From the NCBI RefSeq assembly GCF_900009145.1, contig NZ_LN889782.1:693503-757502 (forward strand): DNA of 64,000 nt, written 5' to 3'. Position numbers and translations under genes: made by a program. Positions 17,800 through 27,241 of this stretch are shown here, in pieces (position 1 is the stretch's first letter; each line of letters opens with the position of its first letter). Source of the stretch: Planktothrix tepida PCC 9214 (GTDB taxonomy: Bacteria > Cyanobacteriota > Cyanobacteriia > Cyanobacteriales > Microcoleaceae). The notes under the pieces are model-generated. The model searched no databases. It saw only the letters and a program-made list of their open reading frames with translations, and was not told the DNA's origin.

Positions 17800-18648
17800 T
17801 TAAATTTGCCAGACACGAGGTTTAGCGATCAATTGTCCGGTATAATTTTGACGAAGTAACCGCCAAACATCCGTAAACCAGTCTATCACCTCTTGGGTGG
17901 AATTTCCCCGATAGCGACAGAGTAATCCTGATATTAATTGAGTCACTCCAGCTTGGCTAGAAGTTTCTCGCTGTTCCCACAGTTGTCGTATCCTTTGAAT
18001 TAGATCTTCAGCAATAGGTTGTCCAACCCAAGTTAAGGTAGCAATTACAGGTTGTCCTCCTAAACCATGAGGACTATTTAATAAATCTTCATGGGCTATT
18101 AATCCCTGTCGATCAATCCAAAGTGGACGATTATTTTGCCAGATTTCTGTACAGGATTTCCACTGTCCTTGGGTGAAAGTTTCTCCCCGTGCAGTTCGTC
18201 CAAATCGAGTAATTTCCCATCCTAAATAACACCCTGAAGGAGCTAAATTAACTTGTATATTTTGGCTAAAGATTGCCCCATTAAAAATGATACTTTCACG
18301 GGGAATAAATTCTAAATAGGCGTTATCGTGAACTTCTATCTTAATATTTTGTTGGCTAATTTCTCCCGGACTGCGATAAATTTTGCTGGCGGCTGGTGTG
18401 GTTAAGACGACTTGAGTTTCTGGTTGTAAATTAATCGTTTGAGATAAGCGATCGCCTCCCACAATTCCTCCAGCAGTATGTAAAATAATACTGTGGCAAA
18501 TTGCTTTTCCTTCAGGATAGAAAGAACGCTGAATTTTTAAGGGTGCTTGGCTATAAGCTTTTAATAATTGAGTAGAATCACCAATTTTTTGATAGTCTAA
18601 TTCCAAAATACCATGCCATTGAGAGGAATTTAGTTTTAAATTAATCAT
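17800..18648 (-). CDS. ureD: Urease accessory protein UreD (UreH)
   Basis: 282 residues. It has the UreD-family stretches ILHTAGGIVGGDRL, TTPAASKIYRS and GAIFSQNIQVNLA, ending in a WRLLRQ-type C-terminal helix. UreD forms the scaffold on which UreF and UreG assemble to deliver nickel and CO2 to apo-urease. It is separated from ureG by 114 bases containing two inverted copies of the palindromic repeat, and from ureA by 27 bases. Confidence 0.94.
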   Translation of the reverse strand: MINLKLNSSQWHGILELDYQKIGDSTQLLKAYSQAPLKIQRSFYPEGKAICHSIILHTAGGIVGGDRLSQTINLQPETQVVLTTPAASKIYRSPGEISQQNIKIEVHDNAYLEFIPRESIIFNGAIFSQNIQVNLAPSGCYLGWEITRFGRTARGETFTQGQWKSCTEIWQNNRPLWIDRQGLIAHEDLLNSPHGLGGQPVIATLTWVGQPIAEDLIQRIRQLWEQRETSSQAGVTQLISGLLCRYRGNSTQEVIDWFTDVWRLLRQNYTGQLIAKPRVWQI

Positions 18649-18661
18649 ATTAATCTTAAAC

Positions 18662-18686
18662 GTAGTAAGCCCTTTAGGGCTTTCTT
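18662..18686. repeat. Palindromic repeat copy, inverted orientation
   Basis: GTAGTAAGCCCTTTAGGGCT followed by TTCTTAC, the reverse complement of the family consensus. With the copy at 18745-18766 it fills much of the ureG-ureD spacer as an inverted pair. Confidence 0.75.
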
Positions 18687-18744
18687 ACAAATGATTTAAC
18701 ACCAACTACAATCTCCATCTATTCCCTATTGCCTTAATTTAAAA

Positions 18745-18766
18745 GCCCTGAAGGGCTTACTACTAA
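18745..18766. repeat. Palindromic repeat copy at the ureG stop
   Basis: GCCCTGAAGGGCTTACTACT. Read on the minus strand, the ureG frame ends ATT TAG TAG TAA GCC, so its stop codon (18763-18765) and two more stops lie within the repeat edge. This is the same arrangement as at rnz. Confidence 0.8.
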
Positions 18767-19359
18767 ATGAGATGAGATTTAATAAATTTAATAATAGCAT
18801 CTAGCCCTTGTTTAGTTTTTAAATTGGTAAAGACAAAGGGTTTATTTCCTCGCATTTTTTTAGCATCTCGTTCCATGATGTTTAAATCTGCACCAACTAA
18901 GGCAGCTAAATCTATTTTATTAATCACTAATAAATCCGATTTTGTAATTCCTGGCCCTCCTTTGCGAGGAATTTTATCTCCGGCTGCGACATCAATCACA
19001 TAAATCGTAATATCGACTAATTCTGGGCTAAAAGTTGCAGCTAAATTATCCCCTCCACTTTCCACAAATAAAATATCTAAATTCTGAAATTGGGTTTCTA
19101 ATTGTTCGATAGCGGCTAAATTTAATGACGCATCTTCTCGAATGGCTGTGTGAGGACAACCTCCGGTTTCTACCCCTAAAATACGATCACTTTCTAAGGC
19201 TTTAGAACGAACTAAATATTGAGCATCTTCTTGAGTATAAATATCATTAGTTACCACTGCCAATTGATAAGAACTTCGCATTTGCTTACATAAAGCATCG
19301 ACTAAGGCCGTTTTCCCTGAACCAACAGGCCCCGCAATTCCAACTCGTAACCCAGACAT
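18763..19359 (-). CDS. ureG: Urease accessory GTPase UreG
   Basis: 198 residues. The P-loop GPVGSGKT is at about 10-17. The [15 protein letters not shown] segment and the nickel-binding CPH of [15 protein letters not shown] are both present, as are [12 protein letters not shown] and the C-terminal [11 protein letters not shown]. UreG hydrolyses GTP to drive nickel insertion into urease with UreE, UreF and UreD. No ureE is in the window. It is 81 bases downstream of ureF. Its C-terminus is set by stop codons contributed by a dispersed palindromic repeat. Confidence 0.97.
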   Translation of the reverse strand: MSGLRVGIAGPVGSGKTALVDALCKQMRSSYQLAVVTNDIYTQEDAQYLVRSKALESDRILGVETGGCPHTAIREDASLNLAAIEQLETQFQNLDILFVESGGDNLAATFSPELVDITIYVIDVAAGDKIPRKGGPGITKSDLLVINKIDLAALVGADLNIMERDAKKMRGNKPFVFTNLKTKQGLDAIIKFIKSHLI

Positions 19360-19440
19360 AAAATTAATATAAAATGACTATTTCAATTATACCATAAGAA
19401 TTAGAAATCAAGGCATTAATTTGTAAAATTTTATCTCTAA

Positions 19441-20139
19441 TTAACTTCTAAATAATCGACTATATTGAGTTTCATGAGCCATACTGGCTAAAGCCAACCC
19501 CCAATTACAACTGACTAAATCTTCATCTTTTAATTCTAAAATTGCTGTGGCTGTTAATTCTATTTCTGGGTGTAATTGTAACAATAACGTTTGACCCATG
19601 GTTTGACCTAAAGGAATCAGTTTCACCCCAGCATTAATTAAATTAGTCGCCCAACTGTATAGATATCCCAATAAGGCATTTTTGAGATCCAAATTCCAAT
19701 AAACTGCACCTAGTCCAAACGCGATCGCATAATTACAAGGTTTTCCGACTTGTTCAACCCAATTTTTGAGGGGAGGTAATTCTAAATTCTGATTTGCTGT
19801 TGTTTTCACTGCTTCTAAATGAACTAAAAGCTGTATTAAAGTATTTCCCATTTGCCAACTTTGTTGTCGAAGTTCAGCCGTTTCCTTGGTCGCCGTTGAC
19901 CATTGATTCCAATAGATAAATTGGTTAAAATCTTGATTGACGACACAACGATAAGCTCGAACCATAACCGCAGCTTCTAAGCGAATTGCGCCAAACTTTA
20001 AATCTTGAATTAACCACTGTAATAAACTCTGGTGATCCGTAATAATGTGATTTTCAACTAAAGTTTCTAATCCCTCTGAATAACTATAAGCTCCCAAGGG
20101 TAAAGCTGGACTTGAAAGTTGCAATAAATTTAAAATCAT
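19441..20139 (-). CDS. ureF: Urease accessory protein UreF
   Basis: 232 residues, an all-helical protein starting [20 protein letters not shown], the UreF signature. The C-terminus includes the [14 protein letters not shown] tail needed for UreD binding in the family. UreF acts as the GTPase-gating partner of UreG in the UreD-UreF-UreG complex. It is first in the ureFGDA run. Upstream lies a 53-bp inverted-repeat element (20175-20227), so its promoter lies very close to, or within, that repeat. Confidence 0.94.
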   Translation of the reverse strand: MILNLLQLSSPALPLGAYSYSEGLETLVENHIITDHQSLLQWLIQDLKFGAIRLEAAVMVRAYRCVVNQDFNQFIYWNQWSTATKETAELRQQSWQMGNTLIQLLVHLEAVKTTANQNLELPPLKNWVEQVGKPCNYAIAFGLGAVYWNLDLKNALLGYLYSWATNLINAGVKLIPLGQTMGQTLLLQLHPEIELTATAILELKDEDLVSCNWGLALASMAHETQYSRLFRS

Positions 20140-20174
20140 GACTTCTCATTGCTATAGATGATCCTAAAGCCTTC

Positions 20175-20227
20175 GTAGAGACGTGCCTTGGCGGAGCCAT
20201 GCCGTAAGGCTTTTAGCGCGTCTCTAC
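20175..20227. repeat. GTAGAGACG-ended inverted repeat, 53 bp
   Basis: GTAGAGACG (20175-20183) is exactly inverted at 20219-20227 (CGTCTCTAC). Between them is an imperfect GCCTTGGC...GCCGTAAGGC stem. Palindromes with the same AGAGACGT ends lie at 22778-22803 and 57826-57845, so this is a dispersed family. Confidence 0.75.
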
Positions 20228-20281
20228 AATAGACAGATGCGTAGCCAACATTGAACGATGGACAGGGAATTTACAAATACC

Positions 20282-20311
20282 AATAAAAAACCTCCTAGAA
20301 TAACGGAGGTT
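20282..20311 (-). terminator. Rho-independent terminator of the SGNH hydrolase gene
   Basis: On the minus strand AACCTCC (from 20311) pairs exactly with GGAGGTT (to 20289), with a 9-base loop, then TTTTTATTG. It begins 26 bases after the hydrolase stop codon. Confidence 0.85.
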
Positions 20312-20336
20312 AAATCCCATTTTTAGGGTAACAAAG

Positions 20337-21044
20337 TTAATAAGCTAATTTTTGAATCGGTTCCCAATTGCGGATATCTTCTAATAAAGCTTCATATCCA
20401 GCTACATTGGGATGTAAACCATCGGAACATAACCGAGACTTCCACCAATATTCCCCTCGGTTTAACCAAATTTCAAATAGATCTAAATAGGGAATATTGC
20501 GTTCTAAACAGGCGAGACGAGTAGCTTCTTTGTACCGAAATTGATCCGCTAAGGTATAGTACAAACAGCCTTGAAAGGGCATTTTGCTTTCATCAACAGG
20601 AACCATTCCCACAAATAAAACATTACAAAGACGTTGGGCTTGGTCTAACATACTGTGTAAGGCGGTTTCAAAGTCATTAAATTCGGTGTAGTTGCGACCT
20701 TGAAATGACTGTACCCGCGCTGAATCATTTAATCCCACGGAAAAAATACTCACATCCGGTAAACGGTTTCGCAATTCTCCCCGATGGCGAAATTCTTGTT
20801 CTAAGCGATCGCGGACTTGAATCACACGATTTCCCCGAACGCCTAAATTATAAAGAATTGGCCCTACCGTATCCGGGGACATCCATTGACATCGCAGTCG
20901 CTCAACCCAACCCCCTCCTTGAGGATCACCAAATCCATAGACGAGACTATCCCCCAGAACTACGACTTTGAGTGGCTGACGTTGGGGAACAACAGATAAA
21001 TTGATTAGGGTTGGATTTATCGCTGCTTGCATTTTGCTTGACAA
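20337..21044 (-). CDS. SGNH/GDSL-family hydrolase
   Basis: 235 residues. Block I is VVLGDSLVYGFG, with the nucleophilic Ser in GDSL. Block II glycine is in GVRGNRV. Block III is the SVGLNDS segment with Asn. Block V is DGLHPN, holding the Asp-x-x-His pair. All catalytic positions are therefore present. The family covers esterases, lipases and carbohydrate deacetylases, and the substrate cannot be told here. There is no signal peptide, so it is probably cytosolic. A strong terminator follows it. It is divergent from rpoZ. Confidence 0.88.
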   Translation of the reverse strand: MSSKMQAAINPTLINLSVVPQRQPLKVVVLGDSLVYGFGDPQGGGWVERLRCQWMSPDTVGPILYNLGVRGNRVIQVRDRLEQEFRHRGELRNRLPDVSIFSVGLNDSARVQSFQGRNYTEFNDFETALHSMLDQAQRLCNVLFVGMVPVDESKMPFQGCLYYTLADQFRYKEATRLACLERNIPYLDLFEIWLNRGEYWWKSRLCSDGLHPNVAGYEALLEDIRNWEPIQKLAY

Positions 21045-21199
21045 TCCTAGTTAATGGACAGTGTACCGAAGCCAAGTAGTGATTTTTTCCTACCGGCTGT
21101 TCATAAAACTTAACACCTCCGTGACCGTTTGACTAGATTCTTCTGCTACATTTTGCAATTTTTTTATCAATAGGCCCTTAGTTACCCATTTCCACACCC

Positions 21200-21231
21200 C
21201 AGTTAACCGGTTAACAGGTTAACTGGTTAAC
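21200..21231. promoter_or_regulatory. Four tandem GTTAAC octamers upstream of rpoZ
   Basis: CAGTTAAC, CGGTTAAC, AGGTTAAC and TGGTTAAC follow one another exactly (GTTAAC cores at 21202, 21210, 21218, 21226). The first 28 bases also read as an inverted repeat, CCAGTTAACC...GGTTAACTGG. It lies about 80 bases before rpoZ and could be an operator array or a simple repeat expansion. Confidence 0.5.
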
Positions 21232-21234
21232 ATT

Positions 21235-21251
21235 ACAGGCAAGATGCCTGT
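21235..21251. repeat. ACAGGC-AAGAT-GCCTGT hairpin
   Basis: ACAGGC (21235-21240) pairs with GCCTGT (21246-21251), followed by TCCACA. This looks like a small dispersed palindrome of a type common between cyanobacterial genes. It lies just upstream of a TACAAT (21272-21277) that may be the rpoZ -10. Confidence 0.5.
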
Positions 21252-21311
21252 TCCACATACCTGGATTTTGATACAATAGAAGCAATACTAGGGTTAGGAA
21301 ATCATAACTTC

Positions 21312-21542
21312 ATGCAAAAGCGTTCAACGATTGACTCCATAGAAATTACCCGTCGCGCTGCTGATCTTGTTAGTGCGGCGTCTAATCGCTATCGGATTAC
21401 TGTACAAGTGGCAAATCGGGCAAAACGGTGTCGGTATGAAGACTTTGATAATGGAGATGAGAACACTGTGAAACCTGTTTTACGCGCAATTATTGAAATG
21501 TCTGATGAACTGACCCAACCAGAAATTATTTCAGATCGTTAA
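21312..21542 (+). CDS. rpoZ: RNA polymerase omega subunit
   Basis: 76 residues, the cyanobacterial RpoZ: an N-terminal [20 protein letters not shown], then [20 protein letters not shown], and the C-terminal [19 protein letters not shown]. Omega helps fold and hold the beta-prime subunit; in cyanobacteria it also favours primary sigma factor recruitment. It is followed by a membrane-anchored hypothetical gene 58 bases on, a likely cotranscript, and preceded by tandem GTTAAC octamers. Confidence 0.96.
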   Translation: MQKRSTIDSIEITRRAADLVSAASNRYRITVQVANRAKRCRYEDFDNGDENTVKPVLRAIIEMSDELTQPEIISDR

Positions 21543-21600
21543 TTCGGGATTCTACGGTGTCGGGTGTTGGTGTCGTGCGTTAACAAGCAACTACAGTGTT

Positions 21601-22233
21601 ATGGTGAAACCTCGGAAACCCCAAAAACAACGAGGGTTAAGTTTTTTATTGGTCGCCTTTAGTATCACCCTATTGATTATTTTGGGTGGTTTTTTTGATT
21701 CCCTAGAAATGCAGGGACTCGCCCAAACTCCCCCTGAACAAACAACCTCCCCATCGGGACGGGTGAGAGTCTCTGAGATTTGGAAAAAAGTTTATGAACA
21801 GTTACCGAATTTACCCCTGGAAAATCAATATATTTCCCAAGAAACCGGAAAAGTTGCAGAAGACAATACTTTAATCGGTCGGTTAATTCGCTATCACGTT
21901 TATGTTAAAGCTCGACCGACTCAATATCGTTTAGATTGGAAACTTACCCTAGCCGATTATTTAGGGGTAAATGAACCGATGTTAGTGTTAGATTATCCGG
22001 GTCGAGAAACACTAAAAGAAAATCCTTTAGAACGGGATCAAAAAGCAATTCAACAGTTAAATCGAGCCGAACGGGATGCTTTAGTTAATACCCTTGTTCG
22101 CTTATTTAATCCTAATGCGACTAATATTGATAATCCAACTATTCCAAAACCTAATTCTTCATCAACAACCCCGAAAACCCCTCCCGGTCTAACTCCTCTT
22201 CCTCAGTCGGGAGATGCGGAATTATTGAAATAA
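21601..22233 (+). CDS. Membrane-anchored hypothetical protein
   Basis: 210 residues. A basic N-terminus (MVKPRKPQKQR) precedes one hydrophobic helix at about 13-30, so the protein is an N-in signal-anchor or exported protein. A central region (about 55-165: RVSEIWKKVYEQLPNLPLEN, YHVYVKARPTQYRLDWKLTLADYLG) looks globular. The C-terminus is a Pro/Ser/Thr-rich tail. I do not recognise a named domain; it looks like a conserved cyanobacterial protein. It lies between rpoZ and the DUF1818 gene on the same strand, 10 bases from the latter's start, which suggests one operon. Confidence 0.75.
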   Translation: MVKPRKPQKQRGLSFLLVAFSITLLIILGGFFDSLEMQGLAQTPPEQTTSPSGRVRVSEIWKKVYEQLPNLPLENQYISQETGKVAEDNTLIGRLIRYHVYVKARPTQYRLDWKLTLADYLGVNEPMLVLDYPGRETLKENPLERDQKAIQQLNRAERDALVNTLVRLFNPNATNIDNPTIPKPNSSSTTPKTPPGLTPLPQSGDAELLK

Positions 22234-22243
22234 CAGGTAGAAC

Positions 22244-22609
22244 GTGGAGAGAATTCTAAAAACGGGAACTGGATGGCGTTTGGGTTGGAATCCTGAAGCA
22301 ACGGAATTTCAAGGATTAGTCGGGGGTGAAACTTGGGCGATGGAACTCACCCAAGCGGAGTTTGATGATTTTTGTCGGTTGTTGGGTCAATTAGCGGAGA
22401 CAATGGCCCAAATGGCCGGGGAGTTGATGGATGAAGAAAAAATCGCCTGTGAAGCCGAAAGCGATTGGTTATGGATGCAGGTCGAAGGTTATCCCCATGC
22501 TTATACTGTGCAGTTTATTTTGAATACCGGACGTCGGGCGGAGGGGTGTTGGCCCGTTGAAGTCGTGGCAGAATTGGTACAAGCCACAAGAACGTTAAAA
22601 ATTTTTTAG
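22244..22609 (+). CDS. DUF1818 family protein
   Basis: 121 residues from a GTG start 10 bases after the previous stop. The sequence (TGTGWRLGWNPEATEFQGLVGG, then LTQAEFDDFCRLLGQL, WMQVEGYPHAYTVQFIL, and an ARTLKIF-type end) matches the small cyanobacterial DUF1818 family, of unknown function. There is no signal peptide or membrane segment, so it should be cytosolic. A strong promoter for the following tRNA overlaps its 3' flank from 22617. Confidence 0.85.
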   Translation: MERILKTGTGWRLGWNPEATEFQGLVGGETWAMELTQAEFDDFCRLLGQLAETMAQMAGELMDEEKIACEAESDWLWMQVEGYPHAYTVQFILNTGRRAEGCWPVEVVAELVQATRTLKIF

Positions 22610-22616
22610 AAAAGCC

Positions 22617-22646
22617 TTGACAAATTACTTCTAACGATGCTACATT
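22617..22646 (+). promoter_or_regulatory. Sigma-70-type promoter of tRNA-Pro
   Basis: TTGACA (22617-22622), an 18-base spacer, then TACATT (22641-22646). The tRNA begins 12 bases later, so transcription should start a few bases before the mature 5' end. Confidence 0.8.
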
Positions 22647-22658
22647 GGTTAATTGTGT

Positions 22659-22732
22659 CGGGGCGTAGCGCAGCTTGGTAGCGCACCACTTTGGGGTAGT
22701 GGGGGTCGTGGGTTCGAATCCCGCCGCTCCGA
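22659..22732 (+). tRNA. tRNA-Pro (anticodon GGG)
   Basis: The acceptor arm CGGGGCG (22659-22665) pairs with CGCTCCG (22725-22731) with one G-U, then discriminator A at 22732. The D arm is GCGC...GCGC. The anticodon arm is CCACT-TTGGGGT-AGTGG, with loop positions 34-36 reading GGG. The T arm is GTGGG-TTCGAAT-CCCGC. No CCA is encoded (ATT follows), so the tail is added after RNase Z or other 3' trimming. Confidence 0.97.
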
Positions 22733-22777
22733 TTCTAATCTGAAATGTTTAAATGTTTGCCACAAATCCGTATTATG

Positions 22778-22803
22778 TAGAGACGTTGAATACAACGTCT
22801 CTA
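22778..22803. repeat. TAGAGACGTTG palindrome
   Basis: TAGAGACGTTG (22778-22788), AATA, CAACGTCTCTA (22793-22803): an 11-bp perfect stem downstream of tRNA-Pro. It belongs to the AGAGACGT palindrome family and could end the tRNA transcript, although no T-run follows. Confidence 0.75.
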
Positions 22804-22870
22804 TGTGGCGTTTATGGAGTATCTGTTTGGGAGTTAAGGCTTAACTGATACGATTGAGTGATGATTAAAA

Positions 22871-23542
22871 ATGTTAACACTCTTTCCCCACAATTTCATG
22901 AATTACGGCCCTTCTCCCGAAACTCGTTATCCTATTCCCGAACAAACTCGCTTAGTGTATCTGAAAAATATTATTAAAAACCCGAATATTATTGTGGGAG
23001 ATTATACATATTATGATGATTTTGATAACCCAGAAAATTTTGAAAAAAATGTCTTATACCATTTTGATTTTATCGGAGATCAATTAATTATTGGGAAATT
23101 CTGTTCTATTGCTTCCGATGTTAAATTTATTATGAACGGGGGAAATCATCGTACAGATTGGTTTACTAATTATCCATTTCCGGTCTTTGGCAACGGTTGG
23201 GAATCTGCAATGCCTGATTCGTGGCCATTTAAAGGAAATACAGTGATTGGAAATGATGTTTGGATTGGATATGGGGCTACGATTATGCCCGGTATTCAGA
23301 TTGGGGATGGTGCAATTATTGCGGCTCAATCTGTCGTTACCCGTGATGTTCCTCCCTATACAATAGTCGGTGGAAATCCCGCCCAAGAAATTCGCAAACG
23401 GTTTGAAGAATCTATCATTGAAGAATTATTAAATATCTGTTGGTGGGATTGGGATATTGAGAAGATTACTCATCATCTTCACGTTATTTGTGGTGCAGAT
23501 ATTGAGGCTTTACGTCAGGTTTTAGACTCTGAATCAATATAA
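22871..23542 (+). CDS. Vat/CatB-like xenobiotic O-acetyltransferase
   Basis: 223 residues; a start at MNYGPSP (residue 10) is also possible and closer to family length. It is a left-handed beta-helix hexapeptide acetyltransferase close to the Vat (streptogramin A) and CatB (chloramphenicol) group: VGDYTYYDDF, LIIGKFCSIASDVKFIMNGG, the catalytic His in GGNHRTDW, then GNDVWIGYGATIMPG and VGGNPAQEIRKRF. The C-terminal helices LLNICWWDWDIEKI also match. The enzyme moves an acetyl group from acetyl-CoA to a hydroxyl. The true substrate in a cyanobacterium need not be an antibiotic. It stands alone between tRNA-Pro and the AAA/DUF4276 pair. Confidence 0.88.
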   Translation: MLTLFPHNFMNYGPSPETRYPIPEQTRLVYLKNIIKNPNIIVGDYTYYDDFDNPENFEKNVLYHFDFIGDQLIIGKFCSIASDVKFIMNGGNHRTDWFTNYPFPVFGNGWESAMPDSWPFKGNTVIGNDVWIGYGATIMPGIQIGDGAIIAAQSVVTRDVPPYTIVGGNPAQEIRKRFEESIIEELLNICWWDWDIEKITHHLHVICGADIEALRQVLDSESI

Positions 23543-23611
23543 ACTGGGTTTCTGAACCAGAAATTTTGATTGGAAACAGTTGAAAACCCAGTTCTTTGAG
23601 TTTTATGTTTA

Positions 23612-24220
23612 TTAAGGAATGATTTGATCTGGATCACACAGAGAAATAATTCGATTCACAAAAGCTTTTAACTCTGGGCAAGCTTGAATCGCAATCATCA
23701 AATCATTTTTTCCTAAAATTGCTTTACCATCAATGGGTTTATTATAGTCTCTTTGGCATTTTCCTATTCTAAAAATCTCCTTAATCCTATTTGCAGGAGG
23801 ATTATTATGATTGATTGTTTCAGGAGAACCACTCGGTGCAGAACGATTATGTTTTGCCATTTTTTGGATCGTTTTCCAATAGGGAAGAAGCCATGCTTCA
23901 AAATCATGTAATGCTGTATGGGGGTAAAAATTGGGGTTATTTCCCACCCAATTGTTCATTTGAGCTTTAGCATCATTCGCATCTCGAAAGTCGTCTGTTC
24001 CTGTATAAACATCTGTCAGTGCAATAACAGCATGATAGCCATCATTATCTAAAAGATTCTCAACAATACGCCTAAGTTTTCTTTCTTTAGGAATACGACC
24101 ATCCTGGGGAATAAATTTAAGTTTTGGCATTTTTTCGCCCAAACGACGTTGCAAAAATTCACGAAGTTTTTCTCTAAATGCTACTTCAGTAGCCCCTTCA
24201 ACTAAAATCGCAATTTTCAT
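23612..24220 (-). CDS. DUF4276 family protein, possible Toprim-like effector
   Basis: 202 residues from the ATG at 24220, which overlaps the upstream TGA as ATGA; an in-frame start at 24250 would lie inside the ATPase gene. The protein begins MKIAILVEGATEVAFREKLR, with an acidic VEG(x)TE motif like the first Toprim motif, and later has an ALTDVYTG acidic segment. It also has HDFEAWLLPYW, a stretch I associate with DUF4276. The family is found beside AAA ATPases. A nuclease-like Toprim fold is inference from these motifs. Translational coupling with the ATPase points to a two-component module. Confidence 0.75.
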   Translation of the reverse strand: MKIAILVEGATEVAFREKLREFLQRRLGEKMPKLKFIPQDGRIPKERKLRRIVENLLDNDGYHAVIALTDVYTGTDDFRDANDAKAQMNNWVGNNPNFYPHTALHDFEAWLLPYWKTIQKMAKHNRSAPSGSPETINHNNPPANRIKEIFRIGKCQRDYNKPIDGKAILGKNDLMIAIQACPELKAFVNRIISLCDPDQIIP

Positions 24221-25365
24221 GGACGACCCCCCATGATATTCATTGCCCACACTTGGTCAAGGCTATAATCTTCTAACCATTTATTCAAATTAAAAGTATC
24301 AGCCCAAGTCATTTTTGCTTCTCCTTCTTCAATATCGCAAATTAAAACTTCGTGGGGTTCAAGAAATCCAATCAATCGATCTGAGTGGGTTGCCACGATC
24401 AGTTGTGTGTGTTTTGACGCTTCTCTCATTAGATAAACTAAATGTCTTAAAAGTTCAGGATGTAAGCTAACTTCTGGTTCATCTAGCAAGGTAATTGTTG
24501 TTAAATTTTGACTTTGAAGTAAAGTAACTAACCAGAGAAAACGTAATGTTCCTTCTGATAATTCATGGACATAGATCGGTTGATCAAAATTGCGGTCTGT
24601 CCAAGTCATGGAAAGAGTTCCGGCGGCAACGGGAGGAAAGTTTAATTGCTTAAAATCTGGAAAAGCAGAAGATAGAATATTTTCAACCCATTCAAAGCGA
24701 TCGCGATCACTTTCTCGAAGGTTATAAAGACAAGAAATCAAGTCTTCACCCCTTGCCCCTGGTAACTTGGCAGGGCGCATGGTTTGTGGTAGACGAATGG
24801 GGCTTTTCTCAGAAACATCGAGCGCTCCATAATAGGTACAGGAAGCCAGGGTTTTTCTCAAGTTCTCTGGTTCACGATACATTTTAGGAACTTGAGAAAG
24901 GGATGTTTCAAGGGGGTTATGTTCCCAATTTGGTCTTAAAAGTCTATGATCATCCTGACTATAATATTTAATATCTAAACCTCTGGATTCTATATACTTA
25001 AAAGGTTCAGAAGCGTTAAGATCGATCTGCTGTGTTAAATTTTCTGCTCTAATTTCATAAGATAAACCTTTAGGAGATAAAGTTAAACTATAGTTTAAAG
25101 ATTGTCTCTCTAGTATTTGCATTGAAACGGCAATTTCTAGCTCTTGTGCTTTACCTCTCGTTAAAATTTCATTCAGCCCACCTTTGAGTTGCAATATATT
25201 CTGTAAATTTCCACTTGCTGAAGCAGCGAGTACAGACATAACATCTAAAAAAGATGTTTTTCCAGAGCCGTTTGCACCAATCATAACGGTGAGATTTCTC
25301 ATCTCAAGTTCAATATTTTGAAGACGGCGAAATCCTTTTATTGATATAGTTTCTATTCTATTCAT
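24217..25365 (-). CDS. AAA (AAA_21, RecF/OLD-like) ATPase
   Basis: 382 residues. Walker A is GANGSGKT at 30-37. An ABC-type signature, LSEGTLRFLW, is followed by Walker B with LLDEPEVSLHPEL and an H-loop ATHSDRL. This makes it an SMC/OLD-like ATPase that should dimerise around ATP. It is the first gene of a pair; its TGA overlaps the ATG of the DUF4276 gene. The layout (OLD-like ATPase plus a small possible Toprim partner) resembles known anti-phage pairs such as PARIS or AbiL, but I cannot assign it to any named system. A transposon or metabolic role is not suggested by neighbours, which are a Vat-like gene and pgm. Confidence 0.85.
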   Translation of the reverse strand: MNRIETISIKGFRRLQNIELEMRNLTVMIGANGSGKTSFLDVMSVLAASASGNLQNILQLKGGLNEILTRGKAQELEIAVSMQILERQSLNYSLTLSPKGLSYEIRAENLTQQIDLNASEPFKYIESRGLDIKYYSQDDHRLLRPNWEHNPLETSLSQVPKMYREPENLRKTLASCTYYGALDVSEKSPIRLPQTMRPAKLPGARGEDLISCLYNLRESDRDRFEWVENILSSAFPDFKQLNFPPVAAGTLSMTWTDRNFDQPIYVHELSEGTLRFLWLVTLLQSQNLTTITLLDEPEVSLHPELLRHLVYLMREASKHTQLIVATHSDRLIGFLEPHEVLICDIEEGEAKMTWADTFNLNKWLEDYSLDQVWAMNIMGGRP

Positions 25366-25413
25366 ACGGTTGTAGTGTTGATAATCCTATTTCCGATTAC
25401 ATATAATAATATT

Positions 25414-25430
25414 GGTGGGCAAAGCCCACC
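25414..25430. repeat. GGTGGGC-AAA-GCCCACC palindrome
   Basis: A 7-bp perfect stem with AAA loop, between the pgm stop (25459) and the start of the AAA ATPase gene. It could terminate pgm on the minus strand, although the following sequence is only AT-rich. It resembles the dispersed GTGGGC palindromes of cyanobacteria. Confidence 0.6.
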
Positions 25431-25458
25431 CTACGAGTTTAGTTCAATTAACCTAAAA

Positions 25459-27147
<1,689 letters not shown>

Positions 27148-27241
27148 TTACAATTAATCCTTGTAAAGATCCTATTCGTTACAAATTTGTATAAAATTGT
27201 ACAAAAAGTCTGGTCTTGATCGTGATAGTTTTCCTCAAGGT

